Assembly (NCBI GenBank): GCA_036505735.1 | Contig: DASXSZ010000203.1 | Location: 1 to 64,000 of the forward strand | Origin: DASUPK01 sp036505735 | GTDB lineage: Bacteria > Actinomycetota > Thermoleophilia > Solirubrobacterales > 70-9 | DNA: 64,000 nt | Direction of reading: 5' to 3' | Shown here: piece after piece, positions 7,932 through 16,756 of the stretch | Layout: each line of letters starts with the position of its first letter | Position numbering within the stretch: the first letter of the stretch is position 1 | The notes under the pieces: generated by a model | What the model saw: the letters and a program-made list of their open reading frames with translations, nothing else | Told to the model about the DNA's origin: nothing | Database searches by the model: none | Translations under genes and position numbers: made by a program

Positions 7932-8678
7932 ATGACTGCGCCGCGCCCGACAGGTGATCGCCTGGCGCTGATCTACGGCAACAGCCTGCCCGAGGGCGAG
8001 GAGCCGATCGAGGGCAAGCGGGTCAGATTCGACGCGGGCGGGGTGCTGCCCGTGGACGCGATCGACGGAGGCGACGTCGTCGCGATTCCGAGGCACGGGT
8101 TCGAGCGGGACATCCCCGCTCATCTGGTCGATCACCACGCCAACATCCGCGGCGCCTGCGAGCTCGGCTGCAACCGGGTCCTCGCCCTCGGCTCCGCGGG
8201 GAGCCTCGACAAGGACCTGAGGGTCGGCACCCTGATCTGCCCGGAGGACTTCTACGCGCCGGACATCGCGCCGAGCTTCTACCGCGATCCGCGCGGGCAC
8301 AGCGTCCCGGGCTTCGACGCCGAGTGGAGACGGGTGGTGATCAGCGCCTGGAACTCGCTGACGAAGACGAAGCTCGAGGACGGCGGCGTCTACGCGCAGA
8401 CGATCGGCCCGCGCTTCGAGACGCCGGCCGAGGTCGTGGCGCTCTCCGAGGTCGCCGACCTGGTCGGGATGACGATCGCCGCCGAGGCGGTGCTCGCCGG
8501 CGAGGCGGCGCTGGCCTACGCGGCCGTCTGCACGATCGACAATCTGGCCAACGGCATCTCGGACAAGCCGCTGACCGTGAGCGAGTACCGGCGGGGGCGG
8601 GACGAGACGGCGGAGACCCTGTCCGCGGCGCTCGAGTTCGTGCTGCCCGCTCTCGCCAAGGACCTGCCCGGCAGTTGA
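7932..8678 (+). CDS. Purine nucleoside phosphorylase, methylthioadenosine/methylthioinosine phosphorylase type
   Basis: A 248-residue phosphorylase of the PNP/MTAP family, which splits a purine nucleoside with phosphate. Signatures are RHGF near residue 54 (phosphate-binding His), LGSAGSLDKDL near 93, GPRFETPAEV near 158 and VGMTIAAEAVLA near 177. The purine-contacting loop reads TIDNLANG, where classical MTA phosphorylases have a TDYD-type loop. The gene overlaps the downstream deaminase gene by TTGA. That pairing suggests the substrate is methylthioinosine made by the deaminase. Substrate choice is an inference. Confidence 0.8.
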   Translation: MTAPRPTGDRLALIYGNSLPEGEEPIEGKRVRFDAGGVLPVDAIDGGDVVAIPRHGFERDIPAHLVDHHANIRGACELGCNRVLALGSAGSLDKDLRVGTLICPEDFYAPDIAPSFYRDPRGHSVPGFDAEWRRVVISAWNSLTKTKLEDGGVYAQTIGPRFETPAEVVALSEVADLVGMTIAAEAVLAGEAALAYAAVCTIDNLANGISDKPLTVSEYRRGRDETAETLSAALEFVLPALAKDLPGS

Positions 8679-9922
8679 GCCTCGCGGTCACCGACGCGGC
8701 GCTGGGCGGTGAGGAGGTCGGCCTGCGGGTCGAGGACGGGCTGATCGCGGAGCTCGGCCCGTCCGTGCTGCCCCGGTCCGCCGACGAGCTGATCGATGGG
8801 ACCGGCCTGTGGCTCTGCCCGCCGATGGTCAACGGGCACACGCACGCCGCAATGACCCTCTTCCGGGGGTTCGGAGACGACATGCCCCTGATGGAGTGGC
8901 TGAGGACGAGGATCTGGCCCGCCGAGGCCAAGCTCGAGCCGGAGGACGTCTACTGGGGGACCCGCCTCGCCTGCCTCGAGATGATCCGCTCGGGCACCAC
9001 GAAGTTCGTGGACATGTATTGGCACGGGGCCGAGGTCGCGCGCGCGGTGGTCGACTCCGGGATCCGCGCGGTGGTGAGCTCGGTGATGATCGATCAGCTC
9101 GATCCGGCCCGGGGGGAGCGGATGCGGCCCGAGATCCTCGAGGTGCTCGACCGGATAGCCGGGGCGGATCCGCGGGTTGAGCCCAGCCTCGGTCCCCACT
9201 CGATCTACACGGTGAGCGCGGAGTCCCTCGCCTGGATCGCCGAGCTCGCCGCCCAGCGCGAGATCCCGGCCCAAATCCACCTCTCCGAGACCGAGCAGGA
9301 GGTGAGCGACTGCCTCGAGGCCCACGGGAAGCGGCCGGCAGCCTACCTCGACGAGCTCGGCCTCCTCGGGCCCAGGACCCTGCTGGCCCACGGCGTCTGG
9401 CTCGACGACTCGGAGCTCGAGCTGATCGCCGAGCGCGGCGCGACCGTCGTCTCCAATCCGGCGGCGAACATGAAGCTCGCCGTCGGAGGAGTGCTGCCGT
9501 ATCCCGCCGCGGCGCGGGCCGGAGTCTCGATCGGGCTCGGCACGGACGGCGTCTCCTCGAACTCCAACCTCGACATGTTCGAGGAGGTGAAGCTCTTCGC
9601 CCTCTCGCAGAAGCACGCGAGCGGCGACTCGGCGACTCTGCCGGCGTCCGAGGCGTTGGCGATCGCCAGGGGACAGCGCTCGCCCGCCCTGGGCGCCACC
9701 CCGCTCGCCGCGGGGGAGCCGGCCGACTTCCTGCTGCTGCGCGGCTCGGACCCGGAGCTCTCCGCGGGCGAGCCGGATGCCGACCTCGTCTACGCCGCGG
9801 GCGGGTCCGTCGTCGACACGACCGTGGTGGCGGGCCGGGTGCTGATGCGCGGCCGGGTAGTGCCCGGCGTCGAGGAGATCGTTGCCGAAGTGCGGGCGCG
9901 CGCCAAACGGCTCACGGGGTAA
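8675..9922 (+). CDS. mtaD: 5-methylthioadenosine / S-adenosylhomocysteine deaminase
   Basis: A 415-residue amidohydrolase. Metal and substrate motifs are present in order: NGHTHAAMTLFRG near residues 52-64, a SLGPHSIYT block near 172, QIHLSETEQE near 198, LAHGVWLDD near 235 and GLGTDGVSSNSNLDM near 287-301 with the catalytic Asp. This matches the MtaD branch, which deaminates MTA, SAH and 5'-deoxyadenosine. The TTG start at 8675 overlaps the phosphorylase stop codon and begins SLAVTDAALGG, the usual short beta-sandwich N-terminus. Together the two genes make a methionine and purine salvage unit. Confidence 0.85.
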   Translation: MSLAVTDAALGGEEVGLRVEDGLIAELGPSVLPRSADELIDGTGLWLCPPMVNGHTHAAMTLFRGFGDDMPLMEWLRTRIWPAEAKLEPEDVYWGTRLACLEMIRSGTTKFVDMYWHGAEVARAVVDSGIRAVVSSVMIDQLDPARGERMRPEILEVLDRIAGADPRVEPSLGPHSIYTVSAESLAWIAELAAQREIPAQIHLSETEQEVSDCLEAHGKRPAAYLDELGLLGPRTLLAHGVWLDDSELELIAERGATVVSNPAANMKLAVGGVLPYPAAARAGVSIGLGTDGVSSNSNLDMFEEVKLFALSQKHASGDSATLPASEALAIARGQRSPALGATPLAAGEPADFLLLRGSDPELSAGEPDADLVYAAGGSVVDTTVVAGRVLMRGRVVPGVEEIVAEVRARAKRLTG

Positions 9923-9944
9923 GAATCCCCGAGCCGGTTCGACC

Positions 9945-10520
9945 ATGGCCCAGATCGTGCTCTTCCATTCCGCGCAGGGGCTTCGCCCGGGCGTCACCCA
10001 GTGGGCCGATTCGCTGCGCGAGGGGGGCCACGAGGTCTGGACCCCGGACGTGTTCGAGGGCAGGACCTTCGACCGGCTCGAGGACGGGATCGCCCACCGC
10101 GACCAGCTCGGCATTCCCGAGCTGATGAAGCGGACGGCGGACGCGCTCGAGGAGCTGCCCGCCGAGCTCGTCTACGCGGGGTTCTCGATGGGCGCCGCCA
10201 CGGGGCACTACTTCGCCCTCACGCGGCCGGGCGCCCGCGCGGCGCTGCTGATGCACGCCGTCGCCCCGGAGGAGACGCTCGGCGGCAAGTCCTGGCCGGC
10301 CGGGGTGCCGGCGCAGGTCCACTACGCGGTCGACGATCCCTTCATGAACGCAGGCGATGTACCCGATCTCGAGCGCGCCGCCGGCGAGCTCGTCGAGACC
10401 TACACCTATCCCGGCGACGGCCACCTGTTCGCCGACCCCGACGCGCCGGAGTACGACCACGCCTCGGCGGAGCTCATGCTCGAGCGCGAGCTCGCGTTCC
10501 TCGAGCGGCTCAGCAGATAG
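9945..10520 (+). CDS. Dienelactone hydrolase family protein
   Basis: A 191-residue alpha/beta hydrolase. The nucleophile elbow is GFSMGA near residue 81, with Ser where classical dienelactone hydrolases have Cys. An Asp lies in VDDPFMNAGD near 131 and the catalytic His in YPGDGHLFADP near 160. The fold usually hydrolyses lactones or small esters in the cytoplasm. The ATG at 9945 gives the expected strand MAQIVLFHSAQG. The gene lies 22 bases after mtaD and may be in the same transcript, but no functional link is obvious. Confidence 0.75.
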   Translation: MAQIVLFHSAQGLRPGVTQWADSLREGGHEVWTPDVFEGRTFDRLEDGIAHRDQLGIPELMKRTADALEELPAELVYAGFSMGAATGHYFALTRPGARAALLMHAVAPEETLGGKSWPAGVPAQVHYAVDDPFMNAGDVPDLERAAGELVETYTYPGDGHLFADPDAPEYDHASAELMLERELAFLERLSR

Positions 10521-10530
10521 CGTCTCGGCG

Positions 10531-11523
10531 GTGCGGACGAAGGCGCGCTTCCCCGACGTCCCGGAGAAGGCCGGGCACTACGAGAGCTTCTACCTGAAGC
10601 TCGTCCAGCCGGGCGGCGGCACGGGTGCCTGGATCCGCCATACCGTCCACAAGCGCCCCAAGCGACCGGCGACCTGTGCCCTGTGGTTCGTCCTCTTCGA
10701 CTCCTCGGCGACCGGCCCACGCGCGACCAAGCGGCAGTTCGGCGCGGCTGAGCTCAGCGCCGCGCCGGACTGCTACATCCGCATCGCCGACGCGAGCCTG
10801 ACGGACGGCAGCGCGGTCGGTGGCGTCGCCACCGATGCGCTCGAGGCGAAATGGGACCTGAGCTTCGCCGACAGCCACGAGCCCTTCCACCACCTGCCGC
10901 GCGACTTCCTCTACAACGCGCCCGTCCCAAGGACGAAGTTCCTCAGCCCCTACCCCGACTCCGTCTTCAACGGCCATCTGGAGGTGGGCGGCGAGTGGAT
11001 CGCCGTCGAGGGCTGGCGGGGGATGATCGGCCACAACTGGGGGGCCGAGCACGCCGAGCGCTGGGTCTGGATCCAGGGATCGGGCTTCGAGGACCGCTCG
11101 CCGGAGGACTACTTCGATATGGCGGTCGGCCGGATCAAGGTGGCGGGCAGGACCACCCCCTGGGTCGGCAACGCGATGCTGATGCTCGATGGTGAAGCGC
11201 ACCGGCTCGGCGGCTTCGGCCACATCCCGAGCACGGAGGTCTCCGAGCAGCCCACCGGCGCGGGTTTCGAGCTCCGGGGAAAGGGCGTCAAGGTCACCGG
11301 CAGCGTCCAGGCTCCGGCCAAGGACTTCGTCGCGTGGGTCTATGCCGACCCGGTCGGCCCCGAGCACAACACGCTCAACTGCTCAATCTCCGATCTGGAG
11401 CTGGACGTCGAGCTCGACGGCGGGCCCGCCCAGCGCCTTGCCGTGAACGGCGCCGCCGCGTACGAGTTCGGAACGAGGGACACCGATCACGGCATCCCGG
11501 TGCAGCCCTACCCCGACGGCTGA
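10531..11523 (+). CDS. Lipocalin-superfamily-like protein, possibly carotenoid hydratase / tocopherol cyclase related
   Basis: A 330-residue, beta-strand-rich soluble protein starting at a GTG 10 bases after the hydrolase gene. Its most distinctive segment is EGWRGMIGHNWGAEHAERW near residues 165-183. That is like the His/Trp-rich motif that separates the two lipocalin modules in CrtC, AttH and tocopherol-cyclase-type proteins. There is no signal peptide or membrane helix. The family assignment is tentative. An alternative is an uncharacterised actinobacterial family that shares only the motif. Convergent with the SpoIID-like gene. Confidence 0.45.
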   Translation: MRTKARFPDVPEKAGHYESFYLKLVQPGGGTGAWIRHTVHKRPKRPATCALWFVLFDSSATGPRATKRQFGAAELSAAPDCYIRIADASLTDGSAVGGVATDALEAKWDLSFADSHEPFHHLPRDFLYNAPVPRTKFLSPYPDSVFNGHLEVGGEWIAVEGWRGMIGHNWGAEHAERWVWIQGSGFEDRSPEDYFDMAVGRIKVAGRTTPWVGNAMLMLDGEAHRLGGFGHIPSTEVSEQPTGAGFELRGKGVKVTGSVQAPAKDFVAWVYADPVGPEHNTLNCSISDLELDVELDGGPAQRLAVNGAAAYEFGTRDTDHGIPVQPYPDG

Positions 11524-11540
11524 GCTTCGCCACCTCCATT

Positions 11541-11595
11541 AATCGGGTTGCGCTGCCGCGCACCCTCTCATCACGCTGACGCGCGCCCTCGCAGC
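11541..11595 (+). repeat. Dispersed hairpin repeat, copy R4 plus a truncated second copy
   Basis: Full copy: GGG (11545-11547), bulged T, TGCGC, loop TGCC, GCGCA, CCC (11563-11565), then TCTCATCA. The T-A pair at the stem base again replaces a C-G pair compensatorily. A partial second copy follows at about 11571-11593 (CACGC, TGAC, GCGCG, CCCTCGCA) and lacks the left GGG arm. It lies between two convergent genes and may also act as a transcription barrier. On the minus strand it ends CCCGATTAATGGAGG, a start-like codon with no evident gene behind it. Confidence 0.7.
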
Positions 11596-12707
11596 TACTT
11601 CTTCTTGAAGAAGGCCCAGGTGTCGGGCAGGCCAAGCGCCGTCTGGAGCTGGGGACCAGTGACCGCGGTGCTCCCGCCGCCGCCGACCAGCTTCGCGTGG
11701 ACGATCCGTGGCGAGGCGCCTCGCTGCGTCACCACGATGTTGCGCAGCTTGCCCCGCAGGCCGAGCCCGCTGAGGGCGGAGTTCATGCGGCCGAGGGAGA
11801 ACTTCCGCTTCCAATGCTCGTAAGGGGACCCCACCTCGGCCTCGTAGGGGTCGTCGACGCCGCGCAGGTACGGGATCGGTGGCTGCCCGAAGCCGAGCGA
11901 CGAGAACTCGTTGTTCTCGGTGTGGCCGCCGGAGGTGGAGAAGAAGAAGGTCTGGGCGACCCTGCCGTTGTAGAGGACGACCTGCAGGTGGGTGGCGCTG
12001 ACCGCCCGGTCGGTCTTCGCGGTCTCAGCACCGACGCCCCCGTACGCCTGGCTGCGGGTGTCGTCGAAGACGTCGAAGGTGCTGCCGTGAGCGGCCGTCG
12101 AGATCGCAAATGAGCGAGCGGCCACCGCCTGGGCATTGAGGGCCTCGGGCGGCCAGGACGCCGGCGACTCCTTCGAGACCACGCCGCGCACGTAGTCCTC
12201 GAGCGCCACCACGTTGATCACGTCCAGCCCGCTGGACGACGCCCTCACCTCCAGCGAGCCGCGATAGGTGCCCTTGCCGTTGACGGTGACCGCGGGGGCC
12301 CCGGCCGCCGTCATCACCCCTCCGCACTTCGCGATCAGCGTGCCCTTCTTGGAGCGCAGCACGACCGCGCTTCCCTTGCGCTTGGCGACGTAGCTCTTCG
12401 CCGGCCCCAGACCCGCGCCGCAGGCCGACCCCGCACCGCGGAAGCTGACGCTGCGTGCGTCGTTGCGGAGCAGCACGCGAACGCTCTGGTCCGTGGTCGT
12501 GCCGAGAGTGGTGCCCGTGTAGTAGTGGGCCAGGATCGCTCCGTAGGGGAAGCCGTGCTTGGCGTACCCGTAGGCCCCGTACTGGCTCATCCCCACGCCG
12601 TGTCCGAAGCCCGCACCCTTGACGATCCAGACCTTGGCCGAGGCGGCGGCCGGGAACCCGAGCGCGCACAGCACCCCAATCAGAACGATTCTCCGCCCCC
12701 GCAGCAT
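11595..12707 (-). CDS. SpoIID/LytB domain protein, secreted
   Basis: A 370-residue protein with a signal peptide (RR, hydrophobic core about 8-20, AAASA cleavage near 24). It opens with GAGFGHGVGMSQYGAYGYA, the SpoIID active-site-type segment, and later has VVALEDYVRGVVSKESPASWP and NAQAVAARSFA. SpoIID proteins are lytic transglycosylases acting on denuded peptidoglycan. Relatives such as LytB occur in non-sporulating bacteria and remodel the wall. The C-terminus ends in a lysine run (FFKKK). Divergent from the aldehyde dehydrogenase gene. Confidence 0.85.
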   Translation of the reverse strand: MLRGRRIVLIGVLCALGFPAAASAKVWIVKGAGFGHGVGMSQYGAYGYAKHGFPYGAILAHYYTGTTLGTTTDQSVRVLLRNDARSVSFRGAGSACGAGLGPAKSYVAKRKGSAVVLRSKKGTLIAKCGGVMTAAGAPAVTVNGKGTYRGSLEVRASSSGLDVINVVALEDYVRGVVSKESPASWPPEALNAQAVAARSFAISTAAHGSTFDVFDDTRSQAYGGVGAETAKTDRAVSATHLQVVLYNGRVAQTFFFSTSGGHTENNEFSSLGFGQPPIPYLRGVDDPYEAEVGSPYEHWKRKFSLGRMNSALSGLGLRGKLRNIVVTQRGASPRIVHAKLVGGGGSTAVTGPQLQTALGLPDTWAFFKKK

Positions 12708-12785
12708 GTCCCAGGAATAACGGCCCTCGCGGCGGGAAGTTGCGGAGGACTAGGCTGTGGGTAGGCAACGGTCAAGGAGAGGACG

Positions 12786-14231
12786 ATGGCGACCGAGACG
12801 ATTCAGGCAACGGACCACAAGCTCTATGTCGCCGGCGAGTGGATCGAGACCGGCGAGTGGTCCGAGGTGAACGCGCCCTATGACGGCACCCTGATCGGCC
12901 GCGTGCCGAGGGGCGACGCGGCGCTGGTCGGCAGGGCGACCGAAGCCGCCACGAAGGCCTTCTCCGAGGGAGGCTTTCCGGCGCACGAGCGAGCCGCGAT
13001 GCTCGATCGCGCGGCGGAGCTGGTCCGCGAGCGCGAGGACGATCTCACCATGACGATCGCGGCCGAGGCTGGCAAGCCGGTGAAGACCGCGCGGATCGAG
13101 GCCCAGCGCTGCGTCTCGACGATGCAGTTCTCGGCGGTCGCGGCCCGCACGCTGACCGGCCACACGGTGCCGATGGAGGCGGGGGCCGCCGGCGAGGGCA
13201 AGCTCGGGATCGTGATTCGCGTCCCCTACGGCGTCGTCGGGGCGATCAGCCCCTTCAACTTTCCGCTCAACCTGGTCGGCCACAAGCTCGGCCCCGCGAT
13301 CGCCGCGGGCAACGCCGTCGTGCTGAAGCCCGCCGGCCAGACGCCGATCTCCGCGATCAAGCTCGCGGAGATCCTCTACGACGCGGGCCTGCCCGCGAAC
13401 TGGCTGCAGGTCGTCTGCGGGTCGGGATCCGAGGTCGGCAACGCGATCGTCGAGGACGAACGCATCGGGGCGATCACCTTCACGGGATCCGCGCCCGTAG
13501 GCTGGAGCATCCGCTCCAAGGCGCCGCACAAGAAGGTCAACCTCGAGCTCGGCTCAACCGCCCCGCTGATCGTCCACGAGGACGGTGACTGGGAGCAGGC
13601 CGCGGACAAGGCGAAGCTCCACGCCTTCTCGCATGCCGGCCAGAGCTGCATCTCGGTGCAGCGGATCCTGGTCCACGAGTCAATCGCCGACGACTTCACC
13701 GTCCGCTTCGTGGCAAACGCGGAGTCCCTGGTCACAGGCGACCCGATGGACGAAAACACCGACGTCGGCCCGCTGATCACCCCCGGCGACCGCGACCGGG
13801 TCAAGTCCTGGGTCGACGAGGCGGTCTCGCAGGGCGGCGAGCTCCTCACCGGGGGCGAGCTGGTCGACGAGGAGCGCTGCCTGGCGCCGACGGTGATCAG
13901 GGGCGAGCCCCGCGAGTGCCACACCTGGAAGGACGAGATCTTCGGGCCCGTGGCGACGATCCACACCTTCAAGAGCTTCGAGGAGGGTCTGGAGATGGCG
14001 AATGACTCCCGCTACGGCCTCCAGGCCGGGGTCTTCACGCGGGACGTCGGCAACGCGAAGAAGGCCGGCGAGACGCTCGAGTTCGGCGGCGTGCTGATCA
14101 ACGAGGTCCCAACCTTCCGCACGGACCAGATGCCGTACGGCGGCGTCAAGGACTCGGGCAACACCCGCGAGGGCCCGAACTACGCGGTGCGCGAGCTGAC
14201 CGAGGAGCGCCTGGTCACCTTCCAGGGCTGA
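12786..14231 (+). CDS. NAD(P)+-dependent aldehyde dehydrogenase
   Basis: A 481-residue aldehyde dehydrogenase. The cofactor segment is PFNFPLNLVGHKLGPAI, the general base Glu lies in VNLELGST near residue 255, and the nucleophile Cys in GQSCISVQR near 288. Overall it resembles the lactaldehyde / phosphonoacetaldehyde / succinate-semialdehyde branch, but the substrate cannot be read from the sequence. A good Shine-Dalgarno (AAGGAGAGG) lies 5 bases before the ATG, unlike many neighbours. A TAGGCT box at 12751-12756 is a possible -10. Its 3' end overlaps pcm on the other strand by 17 bases. Confidence 0.88.
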   Translation: MATETIQATDHKLYVAGEWIETGEWSEVNAPYDGTLIGRVPRGDAALVGRATEAATKAFSEGGFPAHERAAMLDRAAELVREREDDLTMTIAAEAGKPVKTARIEAQRCVSTMQFSAVAARTLTGHTVPMEAGAAGEGKLGIVIRVPYGVVGAISPFNFPLNLVGHKLGPAIAAGNAVVLKPAGQTPISAIKLAEILYDAGLPANWLQVVCGSGSEVGNAIVEDERIGAITFTGSAPVGWSIRSKAPHKKVNLELGSTAPLIVHEDGDWEQAADKAKLHAFSHAGQSCISVQRILVHESIADDFTVRFVANAESLVTGDPMDENTDVGPLITPGDRDRVKSWVDEAVSQGGELLTGGELVDEERCLAPTVIRGEPRECHTWKDEIFGPVATIHTFKSFEEGLEMANDSRYGLQAGVFTRDVGNAKKAGETLEFGGVLINEVPTFRTDQMPYGGVKDSGNTREGPNYAVRELTEERLVTFQG

Positions 14232-14853
14232 CCAGCTTCACGAAGCGGGCCCTGGTGAGAGTGCGCAGCGCGCGCAGCTCGCCCGCCGTCTTCTCGAACA
14301 GGGTCACCTGCTCATCTCCCCCCGTACCCATCGGGTGAACCAGTCGACCGCTGTCCGCCAGCTGCTGCGCCAACGGCGGCGGCACCTCGGGCGAGGCCGC
14401 CGAGACCACGATCGCGTCGTAGGGGGCATGCTCGGCAACCCCCTCGCAACCGTCGGCGACCCTGACCTCCGCGTTCAGGATGCCTTCGTTCGCGAGGTTC
14501 CGCCTGGCCGCCTCCGCGAGGTCGGGGAAGCGCTCAACGCTCCGTACCCTGCCCGCCAGGGTCGCGAGCAGGGCCGTCTGCCAGCCGAGTCCGGTACCGA
14601 TCTCCAGCACATGGTCTGCTCCGCGCAGGCTCATCGCCTCGACCATGCGAGCCACCAGCGATGGTTGCGTCGTCACCTGCCCGTGCCCGATCGGGATCGG
14701 CTCGTCGAAGTAGGCGTCCGCGGCCGCCTCAGCAGGCACGAACTCGGCGCGCGGGACGCGAGCGATCGCCTCCAGCACCCGCTCGTCGCGAATGCCGGCG
14801 GCACGGACCGCGCGCAGGAGCTCGGCGATGCCCGGTCGACTTGATCTCGGCAT
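14215..14853 (-). CDS. pcm: Protein-L-isoaspartate O-methyltransferase (copy 1)
   Basis: A 212-residue SAM-dependent enzyme that starts repair of isoaspartyl residues in damaged proteins. Family motifs are visible: the region RVPRAEFVPAEAAADAYFDEPIPIGHGQVTTQPSLVA with its GQ(T/V)xxQP core, the SAM motif LEIGTGLGWQTALLA near residue 92, and the late PMGTGGDEQVTLFEK block. I chose the ATG at 14853. A TTG two codons upstream is also possible. A paralogue lies at 48179-48856. The 3' end overlaps the convergent aldehyde dehydrogenase gene. Confidence 0.85.
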   Translation of the reverse strand: MPRSSRPGIAELLRAVRAAGIRDERVLEAIARVPRAEFVPAEAAADAYFDEPIPIGHGQVTTQPSLVARMVEAMSLRGADHVLEIGTGLGWQTALLATLAGRVRSVERFPDLAEAARRNLANEGILNAEVRVADGCEGVAEHAPYDAIVVSAASPEVPPPLAQQLADSGRLVHPMGTGGDEQVTLFEKTAGELRALRTLTRARFVKLVSPGR

Positions 14854-14875
14854 CACCAAGAGGGTTACCCCTGAG

Positions 14876-16504
14876 CTATTTCGAGCGCTCCAGCCACGGA
14901 CCGGGTCTGTACGCGGCCAGGGCCCGGGCGCATTGCGTCCGCGAGCGGATCAGTTCGTGTCGCCTCCTCCCGACGTCAACGAAGACGACGTTGGAGTAGG
15001 GCTGGAGCTTCGCCGTGCCCTCCTCCGTGACGCTGATCCTGTCGTAGAGGGGAGTCGCCAGGTAGTCGATGGCGACTCCCTTGGGGGAGCACCGCAACGT
15101 CGACCCCGCAAACACGGGGTACGTGTCGATCTCGCTCGACGTCGCCAGGCGCGCGGCGGGCTTGAGGTCATAGTTGACGTTCAGGACGGGGACCCCGCGC
15201 GCGGTCTCCGCCGGATAGTCGAAGACCAGGACCACCGCCCCGTCGGCGGGATTGGCGCGCTCGACGGCAGCCAGCACCTTCGGCTGGAGCTCGGCGGAGC
15301 GGAGCCACTGATTCTGCTGGCGAACGTCCTGGATCCCATAGCCGGTCGCCACACAGGTAGCCCCGACGATGGCGAGGACGTAGCCGTTGCGCTGCAGCAG
15401 CGAGCCGGCGGCGCGCATCACCGCCCAGACGAGAACCGCCGCGGGGTAGAGGGCCAGGATGTTGACCCGGTCCTCGATCCCGCGGAAGGTGGGCGTGTAG
15501 AACGCCTGCGGGACGTAGATCACCCAGCAGACCGCGAGAGCCGCCAGCGCGGCCGCCGCGACGGCCGGCCACCGGATCCGGGGGCGAGCCTCGGCCCCAT
15601 GCTCGCCACGACGCGATCGCATTGCTGCCAGAACGAGGACCGCGACTGCGGCCGCGAGGACGGTCGCGGTCAGGGCGGCGGGCATTTCCGCCGGGATCGT
15701 GACCGGCAGCAGCGTCCCCGTGATCAGGTCGGCGCCCTCACCGGCGATGTCGGGCACGTGGCGGAGTTGCTCGGCGAGGCTCTCGACGTTCTTGTTGGTG
15801 TTCTCCCCCGTGTAGATCGCCGCCGCCGCGACCGCCGGGACGTCGAGCGCCATTCGAGGGAACGCGGCGCGCCAGCCACCCAGCCAGGCGTAGGCGGTCC
15901 AGGCGAACAGCGCGACGCCGGTGGTGACCTCGTAGGTGAGGATGCTGGCCACGTAGCAGGCGGTCGCCGCAACGTGGATCAGGATGCCGCGCGGGCCCTC
16001 GACTCGCAGGCCGCGCAGGGCGATCAGGAGACCCGCGAAGAGTAAAAGGACGGCGAAGTTGTTGAGACCGCCGGTGGGCCAAAACCTGACTGACGAAGCC
16101 CAGGGGAAGAGCAGCGCCAGCAGCGTGATCGGGACGGCGTCCTTGGGCGGAAAGCGGAGCCCACGGAGCAGGAAATAGAAGCCGACCGTGCAGGCGAGGG
16201 TGAGCAGCGCCACGACGAGCTGATGCCGGGCGGGATCGGTGCCGAGCACCTGGTATGAGCCGATCAGCATGATGCCGAGGAGCGGTTTGCTTCCGAGGAT
16301 GTCGAACTGTCGCGAGAGGGCCTCGGAGAAGCCGTAGGCGTGCCACTCCCATTGGATCGCCCAGTCGTCCGAGTAGAAGCCGCCGTCGGCGACCTGCCGG
16401 ATCACGATCAGCAGCCAGAGCCCGAGGACGGCCGCGACGGCGGCGAACGCGGCGACCCGCACCGGTTTTGAGAGGGCGCTCGTGGACACGGCCCCACGGA
16501 GCAC
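14876..16504 (-). CDS. Polytopic membrane protein, GT-C type glycosyltransferase candidate
   Basis: A 542-residue membrane protein with about ten helices and a C-terminal soluble domain of roughly 140 residues. After the first helix comes GGFYSDDWAIQWEW. An acidic pair at this place is typical of the catalytic loop of GT-C enzymes, which use polyprenyl-phosphate sugars outside the membrane. No closer family is recognised. The short gap to pcm (22 bases) on the same strand makes a shared transcript possible. With the Dpm1-like enzyme, GT87 protein and rhamnose genes, it fits a cell-surface glycan role, which is an inference. Confidence 0.6.
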   Translation of the reverse strand: MLRGAVSTSALSKPVRVAAFAAVAAVLGLWLLIVIRQVADGGFYSDDWAIQWEWHAYGFSEALSRQFDILGSKPLLGIMLIGSYQVLGTDPARHQLVVALLTLACTVGFYFLLRGLRFPPKDAVPITLLALLFPWASSVRFWPTGGLNNFAVLLLFAGLLIALRGLRVEGPRGILIHVAATACYVASILTYEVTTGVALFAWTAYAWLGGWRAAFPRMALDVPAVAAAAIYTGENTNKNVESLAEQLRHVPDIAGEGADLITGTLLPVTIPAEMPAALTATVLAAAVAVLVLAAMRSRRGEHGAEARPRIRWPAVAAAALAALAVCWVIYVPQAFYTPTFRGIEDRVNILALYPAAVLVWAVMRAAGSLLQRNGYVLAIVGATCVATGYGIQDVRQQNQWLRSAELQPKVLAAVERANPADGAVVLVFDYPAETARGVPVLNVNYDLKPAARLATSSEIDTYPVFAGSTLRCSPKGVAIDYLATPLYDRISVTEEGTAKLQPYSNVVFVDVGRRRHELIRSRTQCARALAAYRPGPWLERSK

Positions 16505-16519
16505 GGTAGCGGCGCAGTG

Positions 16520-16756
16520 TCAGTTGGAAGGGCTGCGCTCCCGCTCCGCTGCCCGGGCGATCTGGCGCAGCCAGCGGCGCCGGATCAGGCCCGAGAAGGG
16601 CCCGACCACGAGCCAGTACCCACGGAAGCCCCGGCGGGCGGTCTCATCCGTGGCGTCGACCTGGGTCTCGGTGATCACCCTTGCGCCTCCAAGCTGCCGC
16701 CGGTCTTCAATCCGCGACGCTTGTCCATTCCTCGATCGGCACGGAGCGAGGGTCAA
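16520..16756 (-). pseudogene. C-terminal remnant of an SRPBCC/polyketide-cyclase-like protein
   Basis: Reading 78 codons from a TTG that overlaps the fumC stop (TTGA) gives an unrelated-looking N-terminus. After it comes a good match to the tail of a known small-protein type: ARVITETQVDATD, then RRGFRGYWLVVGPFSGL and a basic helix. Complete relatives are about 150-190 residues with an SRPBCC fold. Here only the last 55 or so remain, and the missing part would lie inside fumC. I therefore read it as the decayed end of a gene that once followed fumC. It could still be translated by coupling. Confidence 0.5.

Noticed and set aside
9924..9950. tRNA-like GGTTCGA string before the hydrolase gene
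   Set aside because: No acceptor, D or anticodon arms can be folded around it. The same is true of a GGTTCGAAGTCC string near 35030 inside the helicase gene.
8516..10114. A 532-codon frame on the minus strand
   Set aside because: Antisense to mtaD and the hydrolase gene, which have clear motifs; no domain in the reverse frame.
11375..11558. A gene starting at the ATG at the end of repeat copy R4 on the minus strand
   Set aside because: The frame runs about 60 codons antisense to the lipocalin-like gene, is Arg-rich and has no family resemblance.
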